Origin: Lachnospiraceae bacterium
GTDB taxonomy: Bacteria; Bacillota; Clostridia; Lachnospirales; Lachnospiraceae
Assembly (NCBI GenBank): GCA_022769625.1
Contig: JALEJP010000065.1
Span: 1 to 35,674, forward strand
Direction: 5' to 3'
DNA length: 35,674 bases
Shown piece after piece: positions 7,226-15,323 of the stretch. Under the pieces are notes generated by a model. That model worked only from the letters and a program-made list of their open reading frames with translations. It searched no databases and had not been told where the DNA came from. The translations under genes were made by a program, and so were the position numbers. Numbering within the stretch: the first letter of the stretch is position 1; each line of letters opens with the position of its first letter.

Positions 7226-8498
7226 ACAACTTAAAAAGGCTGCTCTCTACTGCCGCTTATCCGAGGAGGACCGCAATAAATCCAGAAAAGAAGAGGACAG
7301 TCAAAGCATCCAGAACCAGAAATCCATGCTTCTGCAGTATGCCTTTGCTCAGGGCTGGGAAATTTACGATGTCTACAGTGACGATGACTACGCAGGTGCC
7401 GACCGCAGAAGACCAGCCTTCAACCGGCTGCTTCGCGATGCAAGAGAACACCGGTTTGACATCATTCTCTGCAAAACACAGTCCCGATTTACCAGGGAAG
7501 TGGAGCTGGTGGAAAAATACATTCACGGTCTTTTCCCTCTGTGGGGCATCCGGTTTGTCAGTATTGTGGACAATGCCGACACTGCAATCCGCGGAAACAA
7601 AAAAGCACGCCAGATCAATGCGCTGGTAAATGAATGGTATCTGGAAGACATGTCTGAAAACATCCGCAGTGTTCTGGATAACCGACGTCAGAACGGGCTG
7701 CATATCGGTTCTTTTGCGCTGTACGGCTATCAAAAAGATCCCTCACAGAAAGGCCATCTTCTGGTGGATGAGGAAGCTGCAGCCATCGTACACGAAGTTT
7801 TCACATTGTTTGCGCAGGGATACGGCAAAACAGCCATTGCCCGGATACTGAATGAAAGAGGCATTCCCAACCCCACCGAGTACAAACGGCAAAAAGGGTT
7901 ACGTTACCGCCAACCCGGGGATCAAAACAGCACCCTCTGGAGCTATTCCGCCATTGCCCATATGCTTACAAATGAAATCTACACCGGAACCATGGTTCAG
8001 GGGCGCTATGGAAGTGTTTCCTATAAAACAAAGCAAAACCGTCCGCGCCCAAAAGAACTCTGGTATCGCGTTCCCAGAACACACGAGGCCATCATCGAAC
8101 CACAGCTCTGGGAAGAAGTCCAGCATCTGATCTCCCTGCGTACCAGATCCTGCCCTGGCGGACGGCCCGGTCTTTTCGCCCGGAAAGCGTTCTGCATGTA
8201 TTGCGGCCGCTCCATGCGCTCCTTTAAAACAGCAGACGGCAGACGTTATCTTGGCTGCCCGACCCGCCATCTTGCCTCTAACGCCTGTATCGGTTCTTTT
8301 CTGTCCGTAAACAGACTGGCGGAAACGGTTCTCGGTGAACTGAAAAAAACTGCCAAAATCCTGAATTATACCGAAGAGGATCTGTCCCTGCAAAGTCTTG
8401 ACCATGATATGGTTCTGGCCTTTGTGGATCACGTCCGTATCGGGAAACGAAATCCAGACACCCGAATGGTTCCGGTAGAAATTTTCTGGAACTTCTGA
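7218..8498 (+). CDS. Serine recombinase of the cotJC element
   Basis: 426-residue large serine recombinase expected to cut and rejoin DNA at the element ends. N-terminal resolvase domain with catalytic Ser15 in YCRLSEED and the active-site segment CKTQSRFTRE (canonical SRF.R). Then the recombinase domain (GSFALYGYQKD through LTNEIYTGTMVQG) and a zinc ribbon (CMYCGRSM...CPTRHLASNACIGS). The long coiled coil seen in many family members is short, so the protein is compact. The ATG at 7218 overlaps the 53-residue ORF; an in-frame ATG at 7137 would add 27 residues that lie out of frame over that ORF and is less likely. The gene ends 32 bp from the right crossover, as is usual for serine integrases. 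All catalytic parts look intact. Confidence 0.92.
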   Translation: MAEQLKKAALYCRLSEEDRNKSRKEEDSQSIQNQKSMLLQYAFAQGWEIYDVYSDDDYAGADRRRPAFNRLLRDAREHRFDIILCKTQSRFTREVELVEKYIHGLFPLWGIRFVSIVDNADTAIRGNKKARQINALVNEWYLEDMSENIRSVLDNRRQNGLHIGSFALYGYQKDPSQKGHLLVDEEAAAIVHEVFTLFAQGYGKTAIARILNERGIPNPTEYKRQKGLRYRQPGDQNSTLWSYSAIAHMLTNEIYTGTMVQGRYGSVSYKTKQNRPRPKELWYRVPRTHEAIIEPQLWEEVQHLISLRTRSCPGGRPGLFARKAFCMYCGRSMRSFKTADGRRYLGCPTRHLASNACIGSFLSVNRLAETVLGELKKTAKILNYTEEDLSLQSLDHDMVLAFVDHVRIGKRNPDTRMVPVEIFWNF

Positions 8499-8524
8499 AC
8501 CTGCTATGTTGTCTTTTCCGATTC

Positions 8525-8532
8525 GCAGCAGA
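8525..8532 (+). repeat. Right recombination core (attR side), GCAGCAGA
   Basis: Second copy of the 8-bp direct repeat. CotJC homology resumes in frame from here (GCA GCA GAG CAG AAA). The sequence just inside the element (TTCCGATTCGCAGCA, 8516-8530) is the other half of the reconstructed attP palindrome around central GA (8531-8532). Confidence 0.88.
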
Positions 8533-8764
8533 GCAGAAAGCACGCAGTACCTATGATAATATCCTTCGTATGGTAAAAGACCCCGATGTGGCAGATCCCA
8601 TCCGTTTCCTGCGAGCCAGAGAAATCGTTCATTTTCAGCGTTTCGGGGAAGCCCTTCGCATCCTCCAGGATGATCTGGATTCCAAAAACTTCTATGCCTT
8701 TAATCCAAGCTTTGATGCACCGGTCTGCTGTCCGCCAAAAAAATGTGACTGCACCAGCCAATGA
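8525..8764 (+). CDS. cotJC: CotJC, 3' segment
   Basis: In-frame remainder of cotJC, with no start codon or ribosome site of its own at the junction. It encodes AAEQKARSTYDNILRMVKD, then FLRAREIVHFQRFGEALRI with the second ExxH metal motif, then NFYAFNPSFD and a cysteine-rich tail (CCPPKKCDC). These are standard CotJC C-terminal features, and they continue directly from DLFEDMAA at the end of the 5' segment. An internal ATG at 8570 could give a 64-residue fragment but has no clear ribosome site. After excision this segment becomes codons 136-212 of cotJC. Its stop overlaps the next ORF (ATGA). Confidence 0.92.
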   Translation, partial: AAEQKARSTYDNILRMVKDPDVADPIRFLRAREIVHFQRFGEALRILQDDLDSKNFYAFNPSFDAPVCCPPKKCDCTSQ

Positions 8765-9219
8765 AGAGGCTTATGAAGGAGGCTGCCGGTGTGCTGCTTT
8801 TCGATGAACCGGAAGCCTGCGCAAAACTGAAGGGCAGCGAAAAATATCCTTCCATCCAGGGCAAAGTTTTCTTCTATTCCTTCTGGCAGGGAACGCTGAT
8901 TGCCGCAATGGTTACCGGTCTTCCCTTCACAGTAGGTGACTGTAGCGGGCGGTTCTTCGGTTTCCACCTGCACGAGGGGGATACCCACTACAATCCGGAA
9001 GGCTGCAGCCATCCTATGCATGCCGGTGATTTTCCGGTACTGCCCGGAAATAATGGATGTGCGTTGATGTTTTTCTATACAGAGCGCTTTCATCCGGAAC
9101 AGGCCGTTGGAAAAACAGTGGTTATCCACGAAATGTCCGATGATTTCCACACACAGCCATCCGGCAATTCCGGCGACAAAATCACCACTGGAGAAGTACT
9201 TCTTTCTGCAGAATGTTAA
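8761..9219 (+). CDS. Cu/Zn superoxide dismutase family protein
   Basis: 152-residue SodC-like protein with no signal peptide. The metal-ligand pattern looks complete: two copper histidines in GFHLHEG, a bridging-type His in HYNPEG, further zinc-type His/Asp in CSHPMHAGDFP, and the late copper His in VVIHEMSDDF, followed by SGNSGDKI. It should dismutate superoxide if metallated. The first ATG overlaps the cotJC stop (ATGA) but has no ribosome site. GTG at 8791 has AAGGAGG 8 nt upstream, and ATG at 8773 is another option, so the start is uncertain. It is the last gene of the cotJ operon, and the element separates it from the operon promoter until excision. A coat or mother-cell oxidative role is inferred from this linkage. 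Confidence 0.85.
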   Translation: MKRLMKEAAGVLLFDEPEACAKLKGSEKYPSIQGKVFFYSFWQGTLIAAMVTGLPFTVGDCSGRFFGFHLHEGDTHYNPEGCSHPMHAGDFPVLPGNNGCALMFFYTERFHPEQAVGKTVVIHEMSDDFHTQPSGNSGDKITTGEVLLSAEC

Positions 9220-9265
9220 AAAAACAAAACCTGTCTGGCAATTTTAATTTCCTATGCAAGTACAA

Positions 9266-9309
9266 AGGCTGCCGGAAGTATGCGTATACACCTTCCGACA
9301 GCCTGTTTT
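9266..9309. terminator. Hairpin terminator between the SOD-like gene and the PepSY lipoprotein
   Basis: AGGCTG(C)CGGAAG pairs with CTTCCG(A)CAGCCT (9266-9304), followed by GTTTTCCTT on the plus strand. It sits between two converging genes and probably serves both, more convincingly the plus strand. Confidence 0.65.
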
Positions 9310-9311
9310 CC

Positions 9312-9827
9312 TTAATCCTGTTTCCACTCTATCATTTCACCCGTGGAAGCATCTATTTTAAATTCATACTCCCTGTGCTCATGGTAAATATCACCTTCAT
9401 AGACCACTCTTCCGTCGTCCACTTTCCGCTCCATGTGGATCATACCGGCTCCAGGCACTTTATCCAGTGCAATTTTTTCTGCCTCCTTCGGAGTGATCTC
9501 TCCTTCCTTTCCCTTCTCGGTGATTCGAAAGTCATTTTCGATCTCATAATCTGCCTCCAGAATACTTCCATCCGATATCCGTATTTCATAATCATATTCC
9601 TGGCTTCCCACATAAAACTCCACATCATATATTTCCACGCCATCCTCTATATCACGCTTCACACAGTAAGCAGTCACATCAGACTCTGAAACCTGTGCAT
9701 GCGCAAGTGCTGCCGCAACGGCATCCGCTTCCGAATAATTTTCTGCCTGCCCACTCTGTTTTTGGCAGCCCGTGATCAGAAGTCCCAGAATCCCGATTAC
9801 CAGTATCATTTTTATTATTATTTTCAT
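9312..9827 (-). CDS. PepSY-domain lipoprotein
   Basis: 171-residue lipoprotein. The signal peptide ends in the lipobox LITGC (lipidated Cys near residue 21). Two PepSY-like modules follow: VEIYDVEFYVGSQEYDYEIRI with DGSILEADYEI, and VVYEGDIYHEHREYEFKIDA with STGEMIEWKQD. PepSY domains often occur beside proteases or as free modulators at the cell surface; the partner here is unknown. The gene stands alone between two converging and diverging units. Confidence 0.82.
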   Translation of the reverse strand: MKIIIKMILVIGILGLLITGCQKQSGQAENYSEADAVAAALAHAQVSESDVTAYCVKRDIEDGVEIYDVEFYVGSQEYDYEIRISDGSILEADYEIENDFRITEKGKEGEITPKEAEKIALDKVPGAGMIHMERKVDDGRVVYEGDIYHEHREYEFKIDASTGEMIEWKQD

Positions 9828-10058
9828 CCCATCTTTGCCTCCATTTCTTGATTACTATCCACACTATATCATGTCTTGCCTTCCCTGTTCAAGGCTCCCA
9901 TTTACCCTTATTTTAAGTTGCATTTTTACCTGCAGGGCAAAAATCCTGCAAAACAGGCTGGTAAATCCTGTAATTTTGGGTTATACTTCTACCGAAACCA
10001 GCAATAGAAAGCACATTCTGCAGACTATCTATTGTCATAAATAAAAAGGGGTTTATCT
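9828..10058. other. Intergenic region upstream of the PHP gene
   Basis: Contains a short palindrome (CTGCAGG...CCTGCA) near 9930-9950 and a -10-like TATACT about 80 bp before the PHP start, without a good -35. No gene or known riboswitch is recognised. Confidence 0.4.
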
Positions 10059-10907
10059 ATGATTGATTTACATGTACATTCTACCTGTTCGGATGGAACC
10101 TTCACACCAGGGCAGCTGGTCAATCTGGCAGCAAAACACGGACTTTCCGCTTTTGCTCTGACGGATCATGACACCGTTATGGGTATTGATGAGGCGATCG
10201 CAGCCGCCAGGGCTTCCAGGATTGAAGTCGTACCGGGCATCGAATTTTCTACTGAATATAATGGATGCGATATTCATGTGGTAGGCCTGGATCTGGACTG
10301 GCACGATTCTCATTTTCTGAAAAGTCTGAAACATTTTCAGGATTCCCGCACGGACCGCAATCTGAAAATGATACAAAAGCTTGCCGACATAGGTATTGAT
10401 ATTTCTGCGACACAGATGAGTGCTGCTTTTGGCGGCGCCGTTATGACCAGAGCTCATTTTGCCCGGTATCTTCTGGAAAAAGGCTATGTTGCAGATATAA
10501 AGGAAGCATTTTCCCGTTACATCGGCGATCACGCCCCATGCTTTGTGTCACGTGAAAAAGTAACACCGGCAATGGCTGTCCGCCTGATCTGCGAAACAAA
10601 AGGCATCGCTGTTTTGGCTCATCCCATGCAGTATCATTTTTCAGAATCAGAGCTTACCCTTCTTTTGAGGGATCTGAAAACAGAAGGTCTTGCCGGCATA
10701 GAGGCAATCTATTCGACTCACAGCCGCAAACAGGAAGCGTTCCTTTGCGCCACCGCGAAACGTCTGGGACTTGCCATATCAGGAGGTTCTGATTTCCACG
10801 GTGCCAACAAACCCGACATTCATCTGGGAACCGGAAAAGGAAACCTGCGTATTCCGGATTCTGTTCTCACCAATTTAAGAAAAAAGAATATCTGGAGGAA
10901 AATATGA
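10059..10907 (+). CDS. PHP-domain phosphoesterase
   Basis: 282-residue PHP-family metal-dependent phosphoesterase of the YciV/RNase AM-like group, which acts on nucleotide or short RNA phosphates. Metal motifs visible: DLHVHSTCSDG (HxH), ALTDHDTV, PGIEFST, VLAHPMQ and the C-terminal GSDFHG. The length fits the family. The start has AAAAAGGGG about 8 nt upstream. It overlaps the following HAD gene by 4 bp (ATGA), so the two phosphatases are coupled, which suggests a shared nucleotide-salvage or housekeeping role. The substrate is not determinable here. Confidence 0.87.
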   Translation: MIDLHVHSTCSDGTFTPGQLVNLAAKHGLSAFALTDHDTVMGIDEAIAAARASRIEVVPGIEFSTEYNGCDIHVVGLDLDWHDSHFLKSLKHFQDSRTDRNLKMIQKLADIGIDISATQMSAAFGGAVMTRAHFARYLLEKGYVADIKEAFSRYIGDHAPCFVSREKVTPAMAVRLICETKGIAVLAHPMQYHFSESELTLLLRDLKTEGLAGIEAIYSTHSRKQEAFLCATAKRLGLAISGGSDFHGANKPDIHLGTGKGNLRIPDSVLTNLRKKNIWRKI

Positions 10908-11920
10908 AATTCAGAGAACGTTTTATGAAAGGAGAAGTCCCCTTCGATGAGATTTTCTCCCTGACAGACAAATGGAACTTCAGCGACGAAACCTGTACCC
11001 TGCGTGAATATCTTGGACTTACCGCAGCAGAGGAAGATATCTGGATCAGTGACAGCGATGAAGCACTGGAAGAATTTATGGAAAAAGAAAAAAACACCAG
11101 GGCAGTTTTTCTGGATCTGGACGGTACTCTGTTTACCGATGACAAACAGTTTTCCGATGGCAACCGCAGCGCCATTTCCCAGGCTTTGAAACAGGGTCAC
11201 AAAATCATCCTCTCCACCGGACGCCCTCTTGCCAGTGCAAAGGTACAGGCCAGGGAACTTGGGTTTACCAAAGAAGGCTGTTACATTATCGCATTCAACG
11301 GCGGTGAAATCTATGATATGTACCACCAAAAAAGTATTTTCCGCAAAACTGTGCCCCTGCCTCTTGTGCGGCGAATTTTCGATGAAGCCCGAAAATACGG
11401 CCTTCACTGTCAGACTTACTCGGACAAGGAGATCCTTACCGAGCATGACACGGATGAAGTGAAACGATATTCTGACATTACAAAGCTGCCTTACCGGGTG
11501 GTGCCGGAGGTAACCTCTTTTCTGAAAAAAGAACCGGTAAAACTTCTGGTTGTTTCTTATGACGATCCGGATAAGCTAAACCAGTATCTGAAGGACACCG
11601 CCCACTGGGCAGATGGCTGTGTCAACCGTTTCTTCTCCTCCCCTGAATATCTGGAGCATGTAGCACCGCATATCACCAAAGGCGCTGCCGTTCGTTTTCT
11701 CTGTGATTACACCGGCATTCCCCTTTGTAATACCATTGCCGCCGGCGACGCGGAAAATGATATTTCCATGATTGAAACTGCCCAGATCGGATGTGCCATG
11801 AAAAATGCAGAGGAAAAGGTGAAAGAAGCTGCCGACTATATCACAGAACGGGACAACAACCATGACGGTGTTGCTGAAATTATACAAAAATTTGTGCTGC
11901 GCAAACACAGCACAAAATAA
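10904..11920 (+). CDS. Cof-type HAD hydrolase with an N-terminal extension
   Basis: 338-residue protein. The phosphatase part (about 65-335) has FLDLDGTLF (nucleophile D71, acid D73), the STGRP motif and the late AAGDAENDISMI metal motif, placing it in the Cof/YidA type IIB HAD sugar- or flavin-phosphate phosphatases. Before it lies a 60-residue acidic region (MKFRERFMKGEVPFDEIFSL ... EYLGLT ... WISDSDEALEEFMEKE), which is not part of the HAD fold and looks like a small independent module fused to the enzyme. GGAGG lies 6 nt upstream and the start overlaps the PHP gene. The substrate is unknown. Confidence 0.87.
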   Translation: MKFRERFMKGEVPFDEIFSLTDKWNFSDETCTLREYLGLTAAEEDIWISDSDEALEEFMEKEKNTRAVFLDLDGTLFTDDKQFSDGNRSAISQALKQGHKIILSTGRPLASAKVQARELGFTKEGCYIIAFNGGEIYDMYHQKSIFRKTVPLPLVRRIFDEARKYGLHCQTYSDKEILTEHDTDEVKRYSDITKLPYRVVPEVTSFLKKEPVKLLVVSYDDPDKLNQYLKDTAHWADGCVNRFFSSPEYLEHVAPHITKGAAVRFLCDYTGIPLCNTIAAGDAENDISMIETAQIGCAMKNAEEKVKEAADYITERDNNHDGVAEIIQKFVLRKHSTK

Positions 11921-11945
11921 TTCTCTGTAAGAATCTCATCATCAG

Positions 11946-11994
11946 AAAAGGTCTGCCCTTTGGAAAACATAATTTCCAGAGTGCAGGCCTTTTT
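11946..11994. terminator. Bidirectional terminator between the HAD gene and pepF
   Basis: AAAAGGTCTGC...GGAAA pairs with TTTCC...GTGCAGGCCTTTTT, giving A-rich and T-rich flanks on both sides. It lies between two converging genes and can stop both. Confidence 0.75.
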
Positions 11995-12009
11995 CAGCTC
12001 ACAGTTGTT

Positions 12010-13803
12010 TTAAAACAGATTTTCAAACTCTTCCACATACCGGGCAAATACCTGCATGGCATCTTCCACCGGTTTGCCAGTCGTCATATCAACGCCGCAC
12101 AGCTTCAACAGATCAATGGGATCTCTGGAACAGCCTCCGCTTAAAAAGGCTTTGTATTTTTCCAGAATTCCTTCTTCCCCGGAAAGGATCTTGCTGCTGA
12201 TGGCAATGGCCGCGGAAAATCCGGTGGCATACTGATAGACATAGAATGGCGTATAAAAATGTGGTATTCTCGCCCATTCGTAGCGGATCCATTCATCTGA
12301 TACCACTTCTTCTCCAAAATACTTCCGGTTCAGCGCATAATAATCCTCACAGAGCACCTCTGCCGTCAACGTCTCACCTCTCTCCACCCGTGCGTGCATG
12401 TCACGCTCAAAATGAGCAAACATTGTCTGGCGATACAGTGTCGTTCGGAATTGTTCCAGAAAATAGTTGATCAGATAGGCCTTTTCCTTTTTATCTTCTG
12501 TTTTACTCATCAAATCGTGGATGAGCAGCGCCTCATTGCAGGTGGATGCAACCTCCGCCACAAAAATACGATACCCTGCATTCAGATAGTTCTGTGCATG
12601 ATCGGAATACCAGGAATGCAGCGCATGTCCCATCTCATGAGCCAGCGTAAATACATTCTGCAGATTATTCTGATAATTCAGGAGCACATAAGGATGTGTT
12701 CCGTAAGCTCCCCAGGAATAGGCACCGGTGCGTTTCCCTTCGTTTTCCAGAACATCGATCCAGCGGCTGTCAAACCCCTCCTGCAGAAGATTTCCGTATT
12801 CTGTTCCAAGCGGCGCAAGCCCCTCCTTCACCATGTGCTTTGCTTCCTCAAAAGGAATATTCCGGTCTGCCTCATCCACCAGGGGTACATAAACATCATA
12901 CATATGCAGTTCATCCAGTCCCAGGATCTTTTTTCTCAGGGAAAGATAACGATGCAGCGTACCAAGATGGGCCTCCACCGTGTCCAGAAGATTGGTATAC
13001 ACACCCACCGGAATATTTCCGCCATCCAGGGCTGCTTCCAGAGAGGAACCATATTTCCGCTCTTTCGCAAAGAAAACGGCCTGCCGCACATTGGCATCAA
13101 ACAGGGCTGCCACTGTATTCACATATCCCTTATATCCTTCATAGAGATGCAGAAAAGCTTCTTTGCGTATTCTCCTGTCCGGGTTCTCCAGATAATGAAT
13201 ATAGCGCCCCTGTGTCAGCGGCTGTTCCTTCCCCTCCGAATCCAGCACAGGCTGAAAGGTAATGTCCGCATTGTTAAACATGGCATAAATATTGGACGGC
13301 GCCTGTCCCAGCTCACTGACACGCGCCAGAAGCTCTTCTTTTTCTTCACTTAAACTGTGCTCCTTCTGTCTTGCGATTTCATCAAGAAATCTGCGGTATT
13401 CCAGAAGCTTTGGCTCCTCCGCCAGAAATCCTTGCAGAATCTGTTCCGGAATCTGTAAAATCTCAGGCTCCAGGAAAGCCGAAGCGCCATTGATCTGATT
13501 CATCAGTACCTGTGCTTCGCCGGACAGCCTCTGGCTCTCTGCGTTTCCCATATCCTGATGGAGCAGCTGACTGGCATAAACATACACTTTTTCAAAAGTG
13601 CAGTTCATTTCACAGTAAACGTCAAGTGCCCTGCAAAGCGCATGGCTTCCGTCTTTTAACGTTCCTTTCAGCGTCTTTAGCTTCTCTGCCAGCTCCTTGA
13701 CCCGCTCAAAATCACTTCTCCAGGACTCTGTATCGCGGTACAGATCCTCAAGTGCCCAGGTCAGGTTTACCGGCACATCTTTTCTTTTTCTTACCTTATC
13801 CAT
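12010..13803 (-). CDS. pepF: Oligoendopeptidase F
   Basis: 597-residue M3-family zinc oligopeptidase that degrades short cytoplasmic peptides. The zinc site LAHEMGHALHSW (HExxH) and the downstream EVASTCNEALL glutamate motif are present, and the C-terminal YQYATGFSAA segment fits the family. The start at 13803 (MDKVRKRK) has AAAGGAG 6 nt upstream; a longer frame to 13845 would run back over the methyltransferase gene and lacks support. The gene follows that methyltransferase by 1 bp, so they are co-transcribed. Confidence 0.93.
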   Translation of the reverse strand: MDKVRKRKDVPVNLTWALEDLYRDTESWRSDFERVKELAEKLKTLKGTLKDGSHALCRALDVYCEMNCTFEKVYVYASQLLHQDMGNAESQRLSGEAQVLMNQINGASAFLEPEILQIPEQILQGFLAEEPKLLEYRRFLDEIARQKEHSLSEEKEELLARVSELGQAPSNIYAMFNNADITFQPVLDSEGKEQPLTQGRYIHYLENPDRRIRKEAFLHLYEGYKGYVNTVAALFDANVRQAVFFAKERKYGSSLEAALDGGNIPVGVYTNLLDTVEAHLGTLHRYLSLRKKILGLDELHMYDVYVPLVDEADRNIPFEEAKHMVKEGLAPLGTEYGNLLQEGFDSRWIDVLENEGKRTGAYSWGAYGTHPYVLLNYQNNLQNVFTLAHEMGHALHSWYSDHAQNYLNAGYRIFVAEVASTCNEALLIHDLMSKTEDKKEKAYLINYFLEQFRTTLYRQTMFAHFERDMHARVERGETLTAEVLCEDYYALNRKYFGEEVVSDEWIRYEWARIPHFYTPFYVYQYATGFSAAIAISSKILSGEEGILEKYKAFLSGGCSRDPIDLLKLCGVDMTTGKPVEDAMQVFARYVEEFENLF

Positions 13804-13804
13804 A

Positions 13805-15292
13805 TTATGCTCCTTTTCCCGATTTCCGGCAGAAACGTCCCACAATCACCATGCTGTTCTGACGCTCATTGAGTATTGCCGTTTTCAGTATCTGGAGATT
13901 CTGACAGCTGCGGCACATGCGCTCCAGCAGTTCTCCTTTTCGGTTGTATAATACCAGAATCGCGCCATTCTTTAAAAGCTCCCAGGATTTTGCAAAAAAA
14001 TCCTGATAAAACTTTTCATCTGCCGCAGGCGGAAGATCCGTAATGAGTTCATCGAACAAATAATCGTGAGCAAAAGTAAAATAATCCCGGGTAATATAAT
14101 GAATCGGCATCCCGGCACATGCACTGTTCTCCTTTGCTTTTTGAATCCCCTCTCCAAAGATATCAACCCCGTAAAGAGGGTCTGCCAGGCGGAAATATTT
14201 CCGTTCGATCAGCATCGTTCCAACACCACAGCAGGGATCCAGCACCTGTGCATTTTCTTTCAGATAATCTCCGGCAATCTGCATAATCAATGCTGCATTG
14301 ACCGGCGCAATGGACGCTGCAATCACCTCCCGGCGATAGGCAAACCGTTTATCTTCCATCGTACCAAGCTTCAGAAGGGGAAGATACCCTCCCTTTTTGC
14401 TTTCCACAAGACGGATTTCCACCTCATAATCGGATACGCAGTTAATCAGCTGTCTTCCACTGAGTTCTTCCAGCAAAATGGCCGCTTTTTTAATAAAGCG
14501 TGTCTTTTTCTGCTCCTCCATACTGCCCTTATACTCCATTCGAAAACGGAAAGGTCCCTTTCCCGTATGACTCTCCTGCAAAATCTCCAGAATATCTGTA
14601 TTCCAGACCGTCTGCGCAGCTGCTTCCGGTGTATTTTCTCTTACAACACCCCCGTGCAGAGGAAACAAAAGCTCCTGCCAGGTACGTATTTTACCGATTT
14701 CCTCCAGGCTGGCTCCCTTTACATGCACACCACCTGCCATCAGAGAAACGGTTCCTGTCTGAATCTGTCTTGCCGTAATTTCTCTGTTGTTCCGGTTACA
14801 GATCAAGATCACATCTGCCTGTGCTAATCCGATAAATGTGTGACTCACCGGCTTTTCATATTTTAACAGTATTTTGGAAAGAACCGCCGCTTCCCCCAGC
14901 AGATGCTTCCTTTTTTCTTCCGGAGCTGCTTCAATCTCTTTTGCCAGCTCCTTCTGCCTTCTCTTCAGTTCCGGTATCCAGGGACGTACGTTCAGTTTTT
15001 CCATCGCCTTCAGATAGGATTCACGCACAAAAAGCTGCGTTTCTCTCTGATATGCCTGATAAAGGCATGGAAGTACATCCTCGGACTCCAGTTCTCCCAG
15101 AATCAGTGCCGCATTTTTGCGGATCTTCGCATCCTTATCCTGCAAAAGCTTCTCAAGCCTGCGAAAATCCCCGGACAATACACGTGCAAATTCCCGTCTC
15201 GCTTTTTCCTCTCTGATCGCCTCTTTCAAACATAGCAGATTTGCCCGCACGTCCTCGCCGCTGCAGATTCTCTCATAAATATCCTTGACCAT
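13805..15292 (-). CDS. HEAT-like plus RNA-methyltransferase-fold protein
   Basis: 495-residue protein. The C-terminal part (about 330-490) is a Rossmann-type SAM methyltransferase with VLDPCCGVGTMLIE and ITDLPPAADE, resembling RlmL/TrmN-type (THUMP-associated) RNA methylases. The N-terminal 150 residues are helical with HEAT-like character (KIRKNAALILGELES). The start at 15292 (MVKDIYE) is supported by AAAGGAAG; the longer frame to 15397 overlaps the amidase gene. It lies between amidase and pepF on one transcript. The target nucleotide is unknown, and I see no complete THUMP domain. Confidence 0.75.
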   Translation of the reverse strand: MVKDIYERICSGEDVRANLLCLKEAIREEKARREFARVLSGDFRRLEKLLQDKDAKIRKNAALILGELESEDVLPCLYQAYQRETQLFVRESYLKAMEKLNVRPWIPELKRRQKELAKEIEAAPEEKRKHLLGEAAVLSKILLKYEKPVSHTFIGLAQADVILICNRNNREITARQIQTGTVSLMAGGVHVKGASLEEIGKIRTWQELLFPLHGGVVRENTPEAAAQTVWNTDILEILQESHTGKGPFRFRMEYKGSMEEQKKTRFIKKAAILLEELSGRQLINCVSDYEVEIRLVESKKGGYLPLLKLGTMEDKRFAYRREVIAASIAPVNAALIMQIAGDYLKENAQVLDPCCGVGTMLIERKYFRLADPLYGVDIFGEGIQKAKENSACAGMPIHYITRDYFTFAHDYLFDELITDLPPAADEKFYQDFFAKSWELLKNGAILVLYNRKGELLERMCRSCQNLQILKTAILNERQNSMVIVGRFCRKSGKGA

Positions 15293-15323
15293 AGTCTTCC
15301 TTTCTATACAAAGCAGTGTTTCT

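Larger units (their letters stand above)
2523..8532. mobile_element. 6.0-kb skin-like intervening element in cotJC
   Basis: 6,002 bp lie between equivalent points of the two GCAGCAGA repeats. The element contains only a secreted GH20 enzyme (minus strand), a 53-residue ORF and a serine recombinase whose stop codon is 32 bp from the right crossover. There are no phage structural, replication or conjugation genes. Deletion between the repeats restores cotJC exactly in frame, so the insertion has been kept reversible. Precedents are skin in sigK and SPbeta in spsM of Bacillus subtilis, both removed in the mother cell during sporulation. Timing and mechanism here are inferred. Confidence 0.9.

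Noticed and set aside
2523-8532. Element as a prophage, insertion sequence or conjugative transposon
   Set aside because: No phage, DDE transposase, relaxase or replication genes, and no terminal inverted repeats of an IS; only cargo, a small ORF and a serine recombinase.
12394-13353. 319-residue plus-strand frame opposite pepF
   Set aside because: It is the reverse complement of conserved pepF coding sequence, with no ribosome site or family resemblance.
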